Part shown: piece after piece, positions 35,562-43,778 of the stretch
How the letters are laid out: every line of letters starts with the position of its first letter
Numbering within the stretch: the stretch's first letter is position 1
Origin: Fodinibius salipaludis
GTDB taxonomy: Bacteria; Bacteroidota; Rhodothermia; Balneolales; Balneolaceae
Length of the DNA stretch: 64,000 nt
Direction of reading: 5' to 3'
Assembly: GCF_002287075.1 (NCBI RefSeq)
Contig: NZ_NSKE01000001.1
Coordinates: 496,001 to 560,000, forward strand
Made by a program: the position numbers and the translations under genes
The notes under the pieces: model-generated
Databases searched by the model: none
The model's input: the letters and a program-made list of their open reading frames with translations, nothing else
What the model was told of the DNA's origin: nothing

Positions 35562-38500
35562 TTAGAATCCAATATCGACACCTACGGTTAATGTTCTTGG
35601 CACTGGATAGGATCCATTGTTATAGCCAGGCTCAAACACACCGGATGTAAAATCAGGATTGTATCCTTTATAAGCCGTGAATGTGTACACGTTTTGTGCA
35701 TTTACATAAATCCGGGCATTCCTGATCGACAAATAATCTATCAGGTTCTCTGGGAGGGTATATCCTAATTGCAAGGTATTTATCCGAAGATGAGTACCAT
35801 CTTGCAACCATCCTGCACGATCAGAATTTCGGTTGTTATTATTCGGATCACCCACAATTCTACGTGGAACATCCGTATTGGTATTTTCCGGTGTCCACCG
35901 ATCTAACATATCAGTGTGATAGTTCATGTAGTCGCTGGTAGCCATAAGTGTCCGATACATGCGGCTGTGGATCAGATAGTCCCCCATACCCGAGGCAAAT
36001 ATGGTGAAGTCGAAGTTTTTGTATTCCCCGGCAAAGTTCAGCCCATAGTTGATACTCGGTAATCCACTTCCAAGATAGGTTCTGTCCTCATCATTAATTA
36101 TCCCATCATCGTTTAGATCTTTGAATCTAAGATCTCCTGGAGCGGTTCCTGCATTTTGGAAAGCATGATCATCAATCTCATCCTGAGATTGGAAAATGCC
36201 ATCTGCTACATATCCATAATGGCGTCCTACCTCACCGCCCACTTCGGTACGTGTTCCGACCCCACTAATGGGTTCGTCATTCCCCCCGAGTGCCAATACT
36301 TCATTTCTGAGGGTACTTAGGTTCGCCGTAATTTCAAAGGTAAAATCTCCACGGCTCTTGCGGTAGGTTGCGGAAAATTCCAACCCTGTATTTTGAAGCT
36401 CACCGGCATTCACAGTCGGGTCGTTATTAGCTCCTACTGATAAAGGAATGGGTACACCCACTAAAATATCGGAAGTTACACTTTCATAGTATTCAGCAGA
36501 AAAGTCAATTGTTCTATCCAAGAAAGAAGCATCAACACCTATATTTTTGGTTGTCTTCGTTTCCCATTTAATACCGGAGTCAGTAATTTGAGTTTGAATA
36601 CTTCCAATAACCTTAGACCCATCAAAGTTATACACAACACCAGGATTTACCGTGCTGGAATACAAGTAATCGTCAATATTCTGATTACCTAACTTTCCAT
36701 AACTTGCACGCAACTTGAGTTCAGAAATGAAGTCAGGCAAAGGAATAAACTCTTCGTTATGTAAATTCCATCCTACAGAAGCAGACGGAAAGTTACCGTA
36801 CCTGTTTTCGGGTGCAAATCGAGATGATCCATCCCGACGAATGGTCGCTGTTAATAGGTACCGGTCATCATAATTATAGTTCAGGCGACTGAAATATGAG
36901 GCCAGGGCATTTTCATACTCTTCTCCAGATGCTGTTTTGTTTGAGCCGTTATCAAGCACGGGAAAGTATGGTTGTCCATAAGCCTCCGAATATCCATTTC
37001 GCAATACGGATGATCCCTTTTGATAGGTCTGTCCGATAAGAGCGGTTACATCATGGCGATCAGCAAAAACCTTTTCATAAGTTAATGTATTCTCAACAAC
37101 GGCCGTTGTATAAATATCCTGACCATCATTAAGGCGGGCACTCGTATTGTTAAAGAAGAAACCCATTTCAAATTCAGGAACCCAGTTAAAGTTACGAACA
37201 TTCGTACGGTCGTAACTTACATTTAACTTATAAGTCAATGCCTGGTCATCCTGATCCAGGATGTTAGCTTGCGCGTATCCTGATGCAAATGAACGATCAA
37301 CATTGGTAACTCCTTCAAGCAATTGGTTTGTACAAGGCACATTCAACACAATTACATTGTGAACATCTGATTTTGTACCAGCACATCCACCGATATTAGA
37401 TTCGTCGTATACTTTAAGCGTAGGTACAGCGATATTCAAATCTACAATCATCGGAGGACGCCCACCCGTAAGCACATTGGTATTGTAATTCAATGCTTTT
37501 TCATCGGTATGGGTGTAATAAAAATTCTGGCCGAATTCGAATATCCCTTTTTCCATGGTTGTATTAAGCCGAGCCGAATACCGCTTATAATCGGGACCGT
37601 GGCCAACTAATGTTCCCCGATCATCCACATAATCAAGCGAAACATTATAAGTGGTATAATCTCCACCGCCAGAAAATTTAAGGGTATGATTCATCCGTTG
37701 ACCAGTTTTTAGCCCCTCCTCTTGCCAATCTGTATTTACATCATCAACAAAATTTGGATGATTGGGGTCGTTGCCAGGATTTAACGTTTCTCCAGCATTA
37801 ATTTGGCCTTCGTTGCTTAACATCTGATAATTCTCTCTCTCCGTAACGGGAATATCCTGCCAAATCTCACTTACCCCGAATGTACCACTATAATTTACCT
37901 GCAGAGGCGTGTCTTTTGTTCCTGTTTCTGTGGTAATCAGTACAACACCGTTAGCAGCACGAGAACCATAAATAGCAGCAGCAGATGCATCCTTCAATAC
38001 CTCTATTGAGGCAATATTATTAGGATTAAAATCTCGTATACTCGTCCCAACCGGAACACCATCAATAACATAAAGGGGTTGGCTGTTTCCAAAAGTACCC
38101 ACTCCACGAATTTGAATATTAGGCGCTGCTCCGGGTTCTCCGTCAGATTTTACCTGTAAACCGGGTACCCTCCCACGCAGCACCCCAGACGGATCTGTAG
38201 TACTATACTTTTCAATTTCTTCTGAACTCACCTGAGAAATGGAACCGGTTACATCTTCGCGTTGTTGAGTTCCATAACCCACCACTACAAGATCTTCACC
38301 AACAAAAGCCTTGGCTTGTAAAGAAACATTTATTTCCGAGCGTCCCTGTATCGGCACTTCTTGTGACTCATATCCAACATATGAAAAAACCAGTGTATCG
38401 GTAGAGGATTCAACTGGTAATTCATACTGTCCGTTAGTATCTGATGTAGTACCTCGAGTGGTCCCCTTCACAAGTATATTTACTGCCGGAAGTGGCTCCG

Positions 38501-38618
38501 AAGTGCTTGCATCTATCACCATCCCTGAAACTTCATGCTGAGCTAAAGTATCCACCGAAAAAAAGACGATAAATACTGCCAACATTGACACAATTTTAAT
38601 ATGTAAATGTGATTTCAT
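35562..38618 (-). CDS. susC: SusC/RagA-family TonB-dependent transporter
   Basis: 1018 residues. Signal peptide, then a carboxypeptidase-like CarbopepD_reg domain (about 28-115: EVSGMVIDASTSEPLPAVNILV, TNGQYELPV, LVFSYVGYESQEV), a TonB plug (about 120-230) with VVVGYGTQQREDVTGSIS, IRGVGTF and PLYVIDGVPV, IEVLKDASAAAIYGSRAANGVVLITT, and a 22-strand barrel ending TVGVDIGF. It imports oligosaccharides together with SusD. Two AraR-like palindromes lie in the upstream 190 bases, making this the head of a minus-strand unit of about 20 kb. No HTCS or anti-sigma pair is next to it. Confidence 0.96.
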   Translation of the reverse strand: MKSHLHIKIVSMLAVFIVFFSVDTLAQHEVSGMVIDASTSEPLPAVNILVKGTTRGTTSDTNGQYELPVESSTDTLVFSYVGYESQEVPIQGRSEINVSLQAKAFVGEDLVVVGYGTQQREDVTGSISQVSSEEIEKYSTTDPSGVLRGRVPGLQVKSDGEPGAAPNIQIRGVGTFGNSQPLYVIDGVPVGTSIRDFNPNNIASIEVLKDASAAAIYGSRAANGVVLITTETGTKDTPLQVNYSGTFGVSEIWQDIPVTERENYQMLSNEGQINAGETLNPGNDPNHPNFVDDVNTDWQEEGLKTGQRMNHTLKFSGGGDYTTYNVSLDYVDDRGTLVGHGPDYKRYSARLNTTMEKGIFEFGQNFYYTHTDEKALNYNTNVLTGGRPPMIVDLNIAVPTLKVYDESNIGGCAGTKSDVHNVIVLNVPCTNQLLEGVTNVDRSFASGYAQANILDQDDQALTYKLNVSYDRTNVRNFNWVPEFEMGFFFNNTSARLNDGQDIYTTAVVENTLTYEKVFADRHDVTALIGQTYQKGSSVLRNGYSEAYGQPYFPVLDNGSNKTASGEEYENALASYFSRLNYNYDDRYLLTATIRRDGSSRFAPENRYGNFPSASVGWNLHNEEFIPLPDFISELKLRASYGKLGNQNIDDYLYSSTVNPGVVYNFDGSKVIGSIQTQITDSGIKWETKTTKNIGVDASFLDRTIDFSAEYYESVTSDILVGVPIPLSVGANNDPTVNAGELQNTGLEFSATYRKSRGDFTFEITANLSTLRNEVLALGGNDEPISGVGTRTEVGGEVGRHYGYVADGIFQSQDEIDDHAFQNAGTAPGDLRFKDLNDDGIINDEDRTYLGSGLPSINYGLNFAGEYKNFDFTIFASGMGDYLIHSRMYRTLMATSDYMNYHTDMLDRWTPENTNTDVPRRIVGDPNNNNRNSDRAGWLQDGTHLRINTLQLGYTLPENLIDYLSIRNARIYVNAQNVYTFTAYKGYNPDFTSGVFEPGYNNGSYPVPRTLTVGVDIGF

Positions 38619-38691
38619 AAATCCCTAATTTGGTTAACATGATAGCGTTAAAAACTGGCCTTACTTCTTAGGTCAGACCAAGAATGTTACG

Positions 38692-38710
38692 AAGTGTATT
38701 TTATACACTT
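38692..38710. promoter_or_regulatory. AraR-like operator 1 upstream of susC
   Basis: AAGTGTATTTTATACACTT: perfect 7-base arms AAGTGTA and TACACTT around TTTTA, the most symmetric of the four sites. It starts 74 bases upstream of the susC ATG. Confidence 0.75.
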
Positions 38711-38789
38711 TATATCACCACTCCTATTTTTAACTATTCTCAGAATTAGATGCAACCAAACAGATAAATCTAAAAATAAAGAATGTTTT

Positions 38790-38808
38790 AAGTGTAAAAT
38801 TTACAATT
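38790..38808. promoter_or_regulatory. AraR-like operator 2 upstream of susC
   Basis: AAGTGTAAAATTTACAATT: arms AAGTGTA and TACAATT with one mismatch, around AAATT. Its centre is 98 bases from operator 1, which would allow cooperative binding or looping. Confidence 0.62.
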
Positions 38809-39163
38809 ATTATAGCTTTTCGATAATCTTATTATTGAATAATATATTACCTAAGAACGTGTAAGAGGACTTTTTTTATAAGAATTGCACAAAAATTAGA
38901 ACCGCAGTACATGCCGGTTGGTCCTATCTATAATAATGGAACTACAAAAAAATTTTGGGCTATTTAGGTTAAATCTGTTCTTAATTTATTCTTAACACTG
39001 TGTTAATCTTTTTTTAATTAATCTGTCAGATCTTCAAATTTCAGCATTTTATCATGCTGATTTTCTTCACTAAAAATAGTTGAAGTAATGATAGTCTGAT
39101 CTGTCTCATTGATTGCATTTTTACTATCACAGGTTAAGTGTCTTAGACCATTCATTTTCCTAA

Positions 39164-39655
39164 ATTGAAGGGCTTAGATCAGAGCTAATTATTGGAGTGA
39201 TGGGGCCCGGCGATGGAGCAACAAAACAAGATACTGAAAATGCTTATAAGCTTGATCGGCTAATTACAGAACAAAACTGGGTCTTACTTACCGGCGGGCG
39301 AAACGTAGGTGCATTAGACACCCTTTCAAGAAGTGCTAAAAAATTGGACGGTTAATTATCGGCATCCTCCCTCTCGAAAACAAAAACGGGATGTCTTAAT
39401 TTATAGATATACCTATTTATATCAGGATGAGAGGCACACAAAATCATATCAACATTGCTTTCATCTGATGTGGTCGTCACACGCGGCACAGGTGCCGGAA
39501 CTACCTCAGAAATGATACTGGCTCTAAAAGCTAATAACCCATAGTTCTAATTAATACATTAAAAAAATCTGAAAAAACTTTTGGATGTGCTGCCTATCCT
39601 AAACCCAATTCACGCCTTTTCCACAAGATGCTATTGACCTTATTCGTCCAGTTAT
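39164..39655 (+). pseudogene. Decayed TIGR00725/LOG-like (SLOG) family gene
   Basis: Reading across frames recovers a family-like protein. Frame A (from about 39188): LIIGVMGPGDGATKQDTENA then TEQNWVLLTGGRNVGALDTLS, stopping at TAA 39352-39354. The sense continues one frame over as LIIGILPLENKNG with a TAA soon after, and again in a third frame as SDVVVTRGTGAGTTSEMILA with TAG at about 39541. A last trace, PQDAIDLI, lies near 39630. Matching pieces are MGPGDGAT, LLTGGR, GILP and GxGAGTxSE of these Rossmann-like proteins. At least two frameshifts and two stops, plus loss of the start, make it a pseudogene. Confidence 0.85.
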
Positions 39656-39677
39656 TTAGATGATTATCCTTCCAAGT

Positions 39678-39713
39678 TTGACAAAATCAATAATACTATT
39701 ATATTAGTACTAA
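39678..39713 (+). promoter_or_regulatory. Likely promoter and BlaI-type operator for blaI-M56
   Basis: TTGACA (39678-39683) and TATATT (39700-39705) are spaced 16 bases. Overlapping the -10 box is a near-palindrome TACTATTATATTAGTA (39694-39709, two symmetric mismatches) and next to it the perfect palindrome TTAGTACTAA (39704-39713). BlaI/MecI repressors bind TACA-like dyads at their own promoters, so autoregulation is likely; direct evidence is lacking. Confidence 0.55.
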
Positions 39714-39757
39714 CTGATTAAGACTAAAAGGATAATATCTAAATAAATCTATCTACC

Positions 39758-40141
39758 ATGAAAAAGTCACTCACATCTTTGGGCGAAACAGAAATGGAAG
39801 TGCTTAATCATGTTTGGGACATGGGTGAAGCTACGGTAAAACAGGTACGTAAACGGATTTTAGAAGACCGGGAAGTAGCGTATACCACCATTATGACCGT
39901 CATGAAAAACCTGGCCGACAAAGATCTGCTTAAATATCGTAAAGACGGCGTAACCTATGTCTACAGTCCTGCGCAAAAACCGGAATCCGTGCGCTCTAAC
40001 ATTATCACCAATTTAATGAAAAAGGCTTTTAAAGGTTCTCCCAAAGAATTGGTGCAGGCCCTGGTTAACAGTGATGATTTAACGTCGGAGGACCTTAATG
40101 AAATTAAATCTATGATTGATAATATGGAGGATAATCAATAA
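39758..40141 (+). CDS. BlaI/MecI/CopY-family transcriptional repressor
   Basis: 127 residues. Winged helix with LTSLGETEMEVLNHVWDMGEATVKQVRKRI and the recognition part EVAYTTIMTVMKNLADKDLLKYRKDG, where family members have TTV-T-L-RL; then YVYSPAQKPESVRSNIITNLMKKAF and a short dimerisation helix. The stop TAA overlaps the ATG of the M56 peptidase gene, the usual arrangement in which the peptidase inactivates the repressor. No beta-lactamase is adjacent, so the target is probably its own operon and unlinked genes. Confidence 0.94.
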   Translation: MKKSLTSLGETEMEVLNHVWDMGEATVKQVRKRILEDREVAYTTIMTVMKNLADKDLLKYRKDGVTYVYSPAQKPESVRSNIITNLMKKAFKGSPKELVQALVNSDDLTSEDLNEIKSMIDNMEDNQ

Positions 40142-41787
40142 TGGAATTCGTAAACCTATTTCAATCATTTGGCGATCAATTGATCGAGTATTTATGGCTC
40201 CCGGTCATTATCTGGACACTGGTAGCTGCACCCGTCGCATGGGCATTATCCAAATATGAATTGCGCAATGCTATCTACCATTACCACATTCGAACCGCTC
40301 TTCTGCTGGTTCTTCCCCTGGGTCTTTTGGGAACATACCTCACAGACAAAATAAACAGCAGTACAGAATCGGTTGTGGCAGGAATATCCATCATAATACA
40401 AAATCCAATACCAGTTTCAGCCTCAAGCTCTGATCCGTCTATACTAAATGCAATAATGACCCCTCAATTTTTGACCGGTGCTATCAGCCTGATACTTCTT
40501 CTTGGTGCTGTATTACTATTGCTAAAGCTAATGTTTGATTTTGCCCAACTCCGGGCAACAGGGAATAAGCTAAACTTTAGCCCCCTTTCGAATGAAAAAG
40601 AGCTGTTAAACACTCTACCGGGCAGCAGTGACCAATATAAAAATACGCAAATTGCATATTCCGAAGATACTGCTATCCCCTACACCTTCGGTTGGCTAAA
40701 TACCAAAATCGTATTACCAACTGATTTGAAACGGAACCCTGAATCACTTGCTATGGCCGTTCAGCACGAGCTGGTTCATATTAAGAATCACGACTTTTTA
40801 CTTAACAGTTTATTAGTATCAATAAAAAGTCTTTTCTGGTTCCATCCACTGGTTTACTATCTCCATTCATCGCGTGAAGAATACCGCGAAATTTTATGCG
40901 ACAGCCAAGTTTTAGCTACCAATCAGTTTTCAAAGAAAAAATATGCTTCCCTGCTTTTTGAGCTTGCAAAGCGAGATTGCCATCAACGATTAGCTTTATC
41001 TATGGCCGTTAATAAATCGTCATTAAAAAAACGTATCCAAATTATGTCTAACCAAAACCTCACCACTATGAATTTTCGATCCAGCTTTTTAATCACATTA
41101 TTTGCTGCCGCTCTTTTAACTGTCACTATTTCCTGTACGGATATGGCTGACGATAACATTACAAAAAGTGATGTAGAAAAAACACAGGCACAAATGAGTA
41201 ACAATTCTTCTGATAACTTCCCTTTATATGTTATCAACGGAGAAGAGTGGGATAGAACGGAAGAAAACAAAAACAAGTTAACTCGCCTTAAGCCAAAGTA
41301 TATAAAATCTGTTGATGTACTGAAGGGAGAAAAAGCAACAAACAAATATGGTGACAAAGGCAAGAACGGTGTTATTCAAATGAACGTAAATAATCCGGAT
41401 AAAGCCTTTACTGATCTTAAGGATGAGGCTCTATCGCCGCCTCCTCCACCATCAAAGGCAAATGACGGAAATTATTACGTTGCTGTGGAAGACATGCCGG
41501 AATTGGTCGGTGGACTAAGCTCATTACAAAAAATGATCAATTATCCCGAAGAGGCAAGCGAAGCGGGAGCCGAAGGACGTGTAATCGTACAATTCATCAT
41601 TGACAAAGACGGCAATGTTGAAAATCCAACAATCATTAAGGGGGTTCATGAAAGCTTAGATCAAGAGGCATTGCGTGTTGTCAAACAGGCAGATTTTACC
41701 CCCGGCAAAGTTAAAGGCGAACCGGTTCGAGTTCAGTACTCATTACCTATCAGCTTTCAACTTTCAACAGATGATGAGGAATCATAA
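40141..41787 (+). CDS. M56 (BlaR1-like) metallopeptidase with plug-like and TonB C-terminal parts
   Basis: 548 residues. N-terminal half is a BlaR1-type membrane peptidase: hydrophobic helices near 16-35, 50-68, 108-132 and 318-338, and zinc motif HELVH at 209-213 with EYREILCDSQ as the third-ligand region. The extracytoplasmic part has no penicillin-binding domain. Instead it has a short stretch like a TonB-receptor plug (PLYVINGEEWD, IKSVDVLKGEKATNKYGDKGKNGVIQM, about 355-420), then a Pro-rich linker and a TonB C-terminal domain (YPEEASEAGAEGRVIVQFIIDKDGNV, about 460-545). Likely acts on the neighbouring BlaI-like repressor. Confidence 0.9.
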   Translation: MEFVNLFQSFGDQLIEYLWLPVIIWTLVAAPVAWALSKYELRNAIYHYHIRTALLLVLPLGLLGTYLTDKINSSTESVVAGISIIIQNPIPVSASSSDPSILNAIMTPQFLTGAISLILLLGAVLLLLKLMFDFAQLRATGNKLNFSPLSNEKELLNTLPGSSDQYKNTQIAYSEDTAIPYTFGWLNTKIVLPTDLKRNPESLAMAVQHELVHIKNHDFLLNSLLVSIKSLFWFHPLVYYLHSSREEYREILCDSQVLATNQFSKKKYASLLFELAKRDCHQRLALSMAVNKSSLKKRIQIMSNQNLTTMNFRSSFLITLFAAALLTVTISCTDMADDNITKSDVEKTQAQMSNNSSDNFPLYVINGEEWDRTEENKNKLTRLKPKYIKSVDVLKGEKATNKYGDKGKNGVIQMNVNNPDKAFTDLKDEALSPPPPPSKANDGNYYVAVEDMPELVGGLSSLQKMINYPEEASEAGAEGRVIVQFIIDKDGNVENPTIIKGVHESLDQEALRVVKQADFTPGKVKGEPVRVQYSLPISFQLSTDDEES

Positions 41788-41834
41788 CCCAACATTTTCA
41801 CAGATGTAAAAAGATTACATTTTTCTGATCGATT

Positions 41835-41866
41835 AAAAGCGGGACTTCATAGGTTCCGCTTTTTTT
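41835..41866 (+). terminator. Rho-independent terminator after the blaI-M56 pair
   Basis: AAAAGCGGGAC pairs with GTTCCGCTTTT (one G-T pair) around a 7-base loop, followed by more T. It lies 47 bases after the M56 stop. Confidence 0.85.
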
Positions 41867-41918
41867 ATTTTATTAAGGGTGGTTAAAAGAAGGATTACAT
41901 TAATAACATAATCTGTTT

Positions 41919-42602
41919 GTGAAAAAAACAGCAGCGTACGGAGTCCATTTACTCACTGCTTTAGGGGCAGGACTTGGCTTGTGGGCACTTATTTTAACAT
42001 ATAACGGGTTTTATAAAGAAACAGTTTGGATACTTGCTGTGGCCGCCATCATCGATTCTGTTGATGGGGCACTCGCACGACTTACTCAAACAAAAGAACA
42101 TGCCCCAGCAATTGACGGTGCCCTAATGGACAACATCGTTGATTTTATGACCTGGACTATTGCTCCCCTACTATGGATTTTTGCAACAATGAACATCCCT
42201 ACGTGGGTACTGGTGATTTGTGCCATAGCAAGCATCTTTGGGTTTTCTAATACCAAAGCTAAAACGGATGACCATTTTTTCCTGGGTTTTCCATCCTATT
42301 GGAACATTGTAGTATTCTACATTTTTCTACTTGACCTGCCTATTACTTTTGCTTCTGCAATTTTATTGATGTTTGCAATCGTAACATTCTTGCCTGTCAA
42401 GTTTGTTTATCCATCCCGAACAGAATATTTGCGTCTTTTTACTTTAGTCCTCGGTGGAGTGTTTATACTTCAACTTTCTATATTACTGTATTATTTTGAT
42501 CAGTCTCCGTCGTGGTTAATTTACAGTTCCTTTTTATTTCCGTTCTACTACTTCGGACTCTCCTTTTTTGTTAATATTAAATCACCCGAAACATCCCACT
42601 AA
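41919..42602 (+). CDS. CDP-alcohol phosphatidyltransferase, phosphatidylcholine-synthase-like
   Basis: 227 residues, six to eight hydrophobic helices. The CDP-alcohol motif is DGALAR, then 12 residues, GALMDNIVD: the longer spacing is typical of bacterial phosphatidylcholine synthase (Pcs), where the usual family has 8. It would join CDP-diacylglycerol to choline (or another alcohol) in the inner membrane. The start is a GTG at 41919; no ATG lies near it. It follows the terminator, so it is its own unit. The Pcs assignment is by motif spacing only. Confidence 0.8.
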   Translation: MKKTAAYGVHLLTALGAGLGLWALILTYNGFYKETVWILAVAAIIDSVDGALARLTQTKEHAPAIDGALMDNIVDFMTWTIAPLLWIFATMNIPTWVLVICAIASIFGFSNTKAKTDDHFFLGFPSYWNIVVFYIFLLDLPITFASAILLMFAIVTFLPVKFVYPSRTEYLRLFTLVLGGVFILQLSILLYYFDQSPSWLIYSSFLFPFYYFGLSFFVNIKSPETSH

Positions 42603-42655
42603 CTCTTCCGTATTATTTCTACAAAGACCAACAAAACCACTAACTGATATTGCTT

Positions 42656-42838
42656 ATGGGAGCTCGTTTAAAAAAGTCTCGAACTGATAAAATGATTACC
42701 GGTGTCTGTGGTGGCATTGCTGAATATTTGGGATGGGATCCCACAATCGTCAGAATTATTTTTGTGGTGACCACTTTTCTTGGATGGGGTAGCCCCGTTC
42801 TCCTCTATTTTATCCTCGCTTTGGTAATGCCGGAATAA
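42656..42838 (+). CDS. PspC-domain mini-protein
   Basis: 60 residues from the ATG at 42656. Basic start KKSRTDKMITGVCGGIAEYLGWDPTIVR, then one hydrophobic helix ending LVMPE. This is a complete PspC domain alone; such proteins are small inner-membrane parts associated with the phage-shock or envelope-stress response. Neither pspA nor other psp genes are in the window. Confidence 0.92.
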   Translation: MGARLKKSRTDKMITGVCGGIAEYLGWDPTIVRIIFVVTTFLGWGSPVLLYFILALVMPE

Positions 42839-42884
42839 CTCTCTCCCGAACGGTGTAATCAGTTTTGAAATTATAGCCCTATTT

Positions 42885-42929
42885 CATAACTATGGATAGT
42901 TATCCATCTTAACGAAAAACATAGTTATG
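42885..42929 (+). promoter_or_regulatory. 5' leader with alternative hairpins, one pairing the start codon
   Basis: CATAACTATG (42885-42894) pairs perfectly with CATAGTTATG (42920-42929), whose last three bases are the ATG of the next gene. The same left arm can instead pair with ATAGTTAT (42896-42903), and ATGGATA-GT-TATCCAT (42892-42907) is a third, overlapping stem. The mutually exclusive stems suggest a start-codon switch or overlapping operators. Confidence 0.55.
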
Positions 42930-43778
42930 AGAATAGGCATCGTTGGTCCTGCCGACAGAGCAGTTGCATGGGAAAAACATTTGCGTCCCCATCGCACCGT
43001 CTCAGAGGTGGTTATCGCCGGCAAGCTGTCAGAAATTGGTGAAGTTAATGCATGCCTTCTGATGGATAACTACTCCAAAAACCTGGATCGCTTACTTGCA
43101 GCAGTTAAAGCTGGATATCATACCTTTTTGATTGCCCCCATCCCCACCCAGACTAAGCAGATTGAAAAAGTTTATCACGCTGCTGAAGAATCAAATGTTC
43201 TTGTTCAGTTTTCACACTGGCCTACTCTTGCTCCCGCTTCAAAATGGATGTCAAAAAAGATTGCAAAACCCTCATTTCTGCAAGTTAACCGTGAGCTGAA
43301 TTATTCCGAATTTGTAGAGTCGGATCATCCTTTTGAGTATTACTGGATTGATGAGCTTGCGTTTTGCCTGCGATGGATAAACGGATCAGTACATCACATA
43401 GATTTAAAAACAGTCGAACTATCAAAACAGCATTTGTACGCACTACATATACTATTACGCTTTGAAAGCGGGGCAACGGCCAATATTTATGTCAACGTAA
43501 CAGCAACGAACTCCCGACATCATCGGCTTGCCGCAAACAATCATTTTATTTTAGATTGCGATGTGTTAGAACAGTCCGTGCGGTTGGGAGAGGAAAATAG
43601 AGATGGGCACTTGTTCTTCAACAGTAAATCGTTCGATGCCAGCAAAGCAGCTGAATTAGCAGCGTTGAGCTTTCTGAAAGCTATCCAGTTTAATCGTGAG
43701 ACCATTTACAATGCCTACCATCTTTGGGAGTTAAACAAAACAATCGATAAGATTAAAAAAAGGCTGACCCGCGTTTAG
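42927..43778 (+). CDS. Degenerate Gfo/Idh/MocA-like protein
   Basis: 283 residues. MRIGIVGPADRA opens like a Rossmann dinucleotide fold, and LLAAVKAGYHTFLIAPIPTQTKQIEKVYHAAEESNVLVQFSHWPTLAPA aligns by pattern with the central Gfo/Idh/MocA block. The family's E-K-P signature is replaced by I-A-P, and the catalytic Lys is absent, so redox activity is doubtful. The second half is a weakly recognisable alpha/beta domain. It follows a structured leader. Its TAG overlaps the stop of the converging SDR gene by three bases. Could be a regulator or a structural relative of the family. Confidence 0.65.
   Translation: MRIGIVGPADRAVAWEKHLRPHRTVSEVVIAGKLSEIGEVNACLLMDNYSKNLDRLLAAVKAGYHTFLIAPIPTQTKQIEKVYHAAEESNVLVQFSHWPTLAPASKWMSKKIAKPSFLQVNRELNYSEFVESDHPFEYYWIDELAFCLRWINGSVHHIDLKTVELSKQHLYALHILLRFESGATANIYVNVTATNSRHHRLAANNHFILDCDVLEQSVRLGEENRDGHLFFNSKSFDASKAAELAALSFLKAIQFNRETIYNAYHLWELNKTIDKIKKRLTRV

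Larger units (their letters stand above)
38619..39163. promoter_or_regulatory. Control region upstream of susC, about 545 bases
   Basis: AT-rich, no ORF. It holds two AraR-like operators (listed separately), and a perfect 15-base palindrome TTAACACTGTGTTAA (38992-39006) of unknown meaning. A short hairpin TCAGCAT/ATGCTGA (39041-39060) followed by four T is present on the plus strand but no gene precedes it. The susC promoter must lie near 38620-38790. Confidence 0.55.

Noticed and set aside
39041-39064. Hairpin TCAGCAT/ATGCTGA with four T as a terminator
   Set aside because: No plus-strand gene precedes it, and the stem is only 7 bp.
39758-41787. Beta-lactam resistance operon
   Set aside because: There is no beta-lactamase or PBP2a gene nearby and the M56 protein lacks a penicillin-binding sensor domain.
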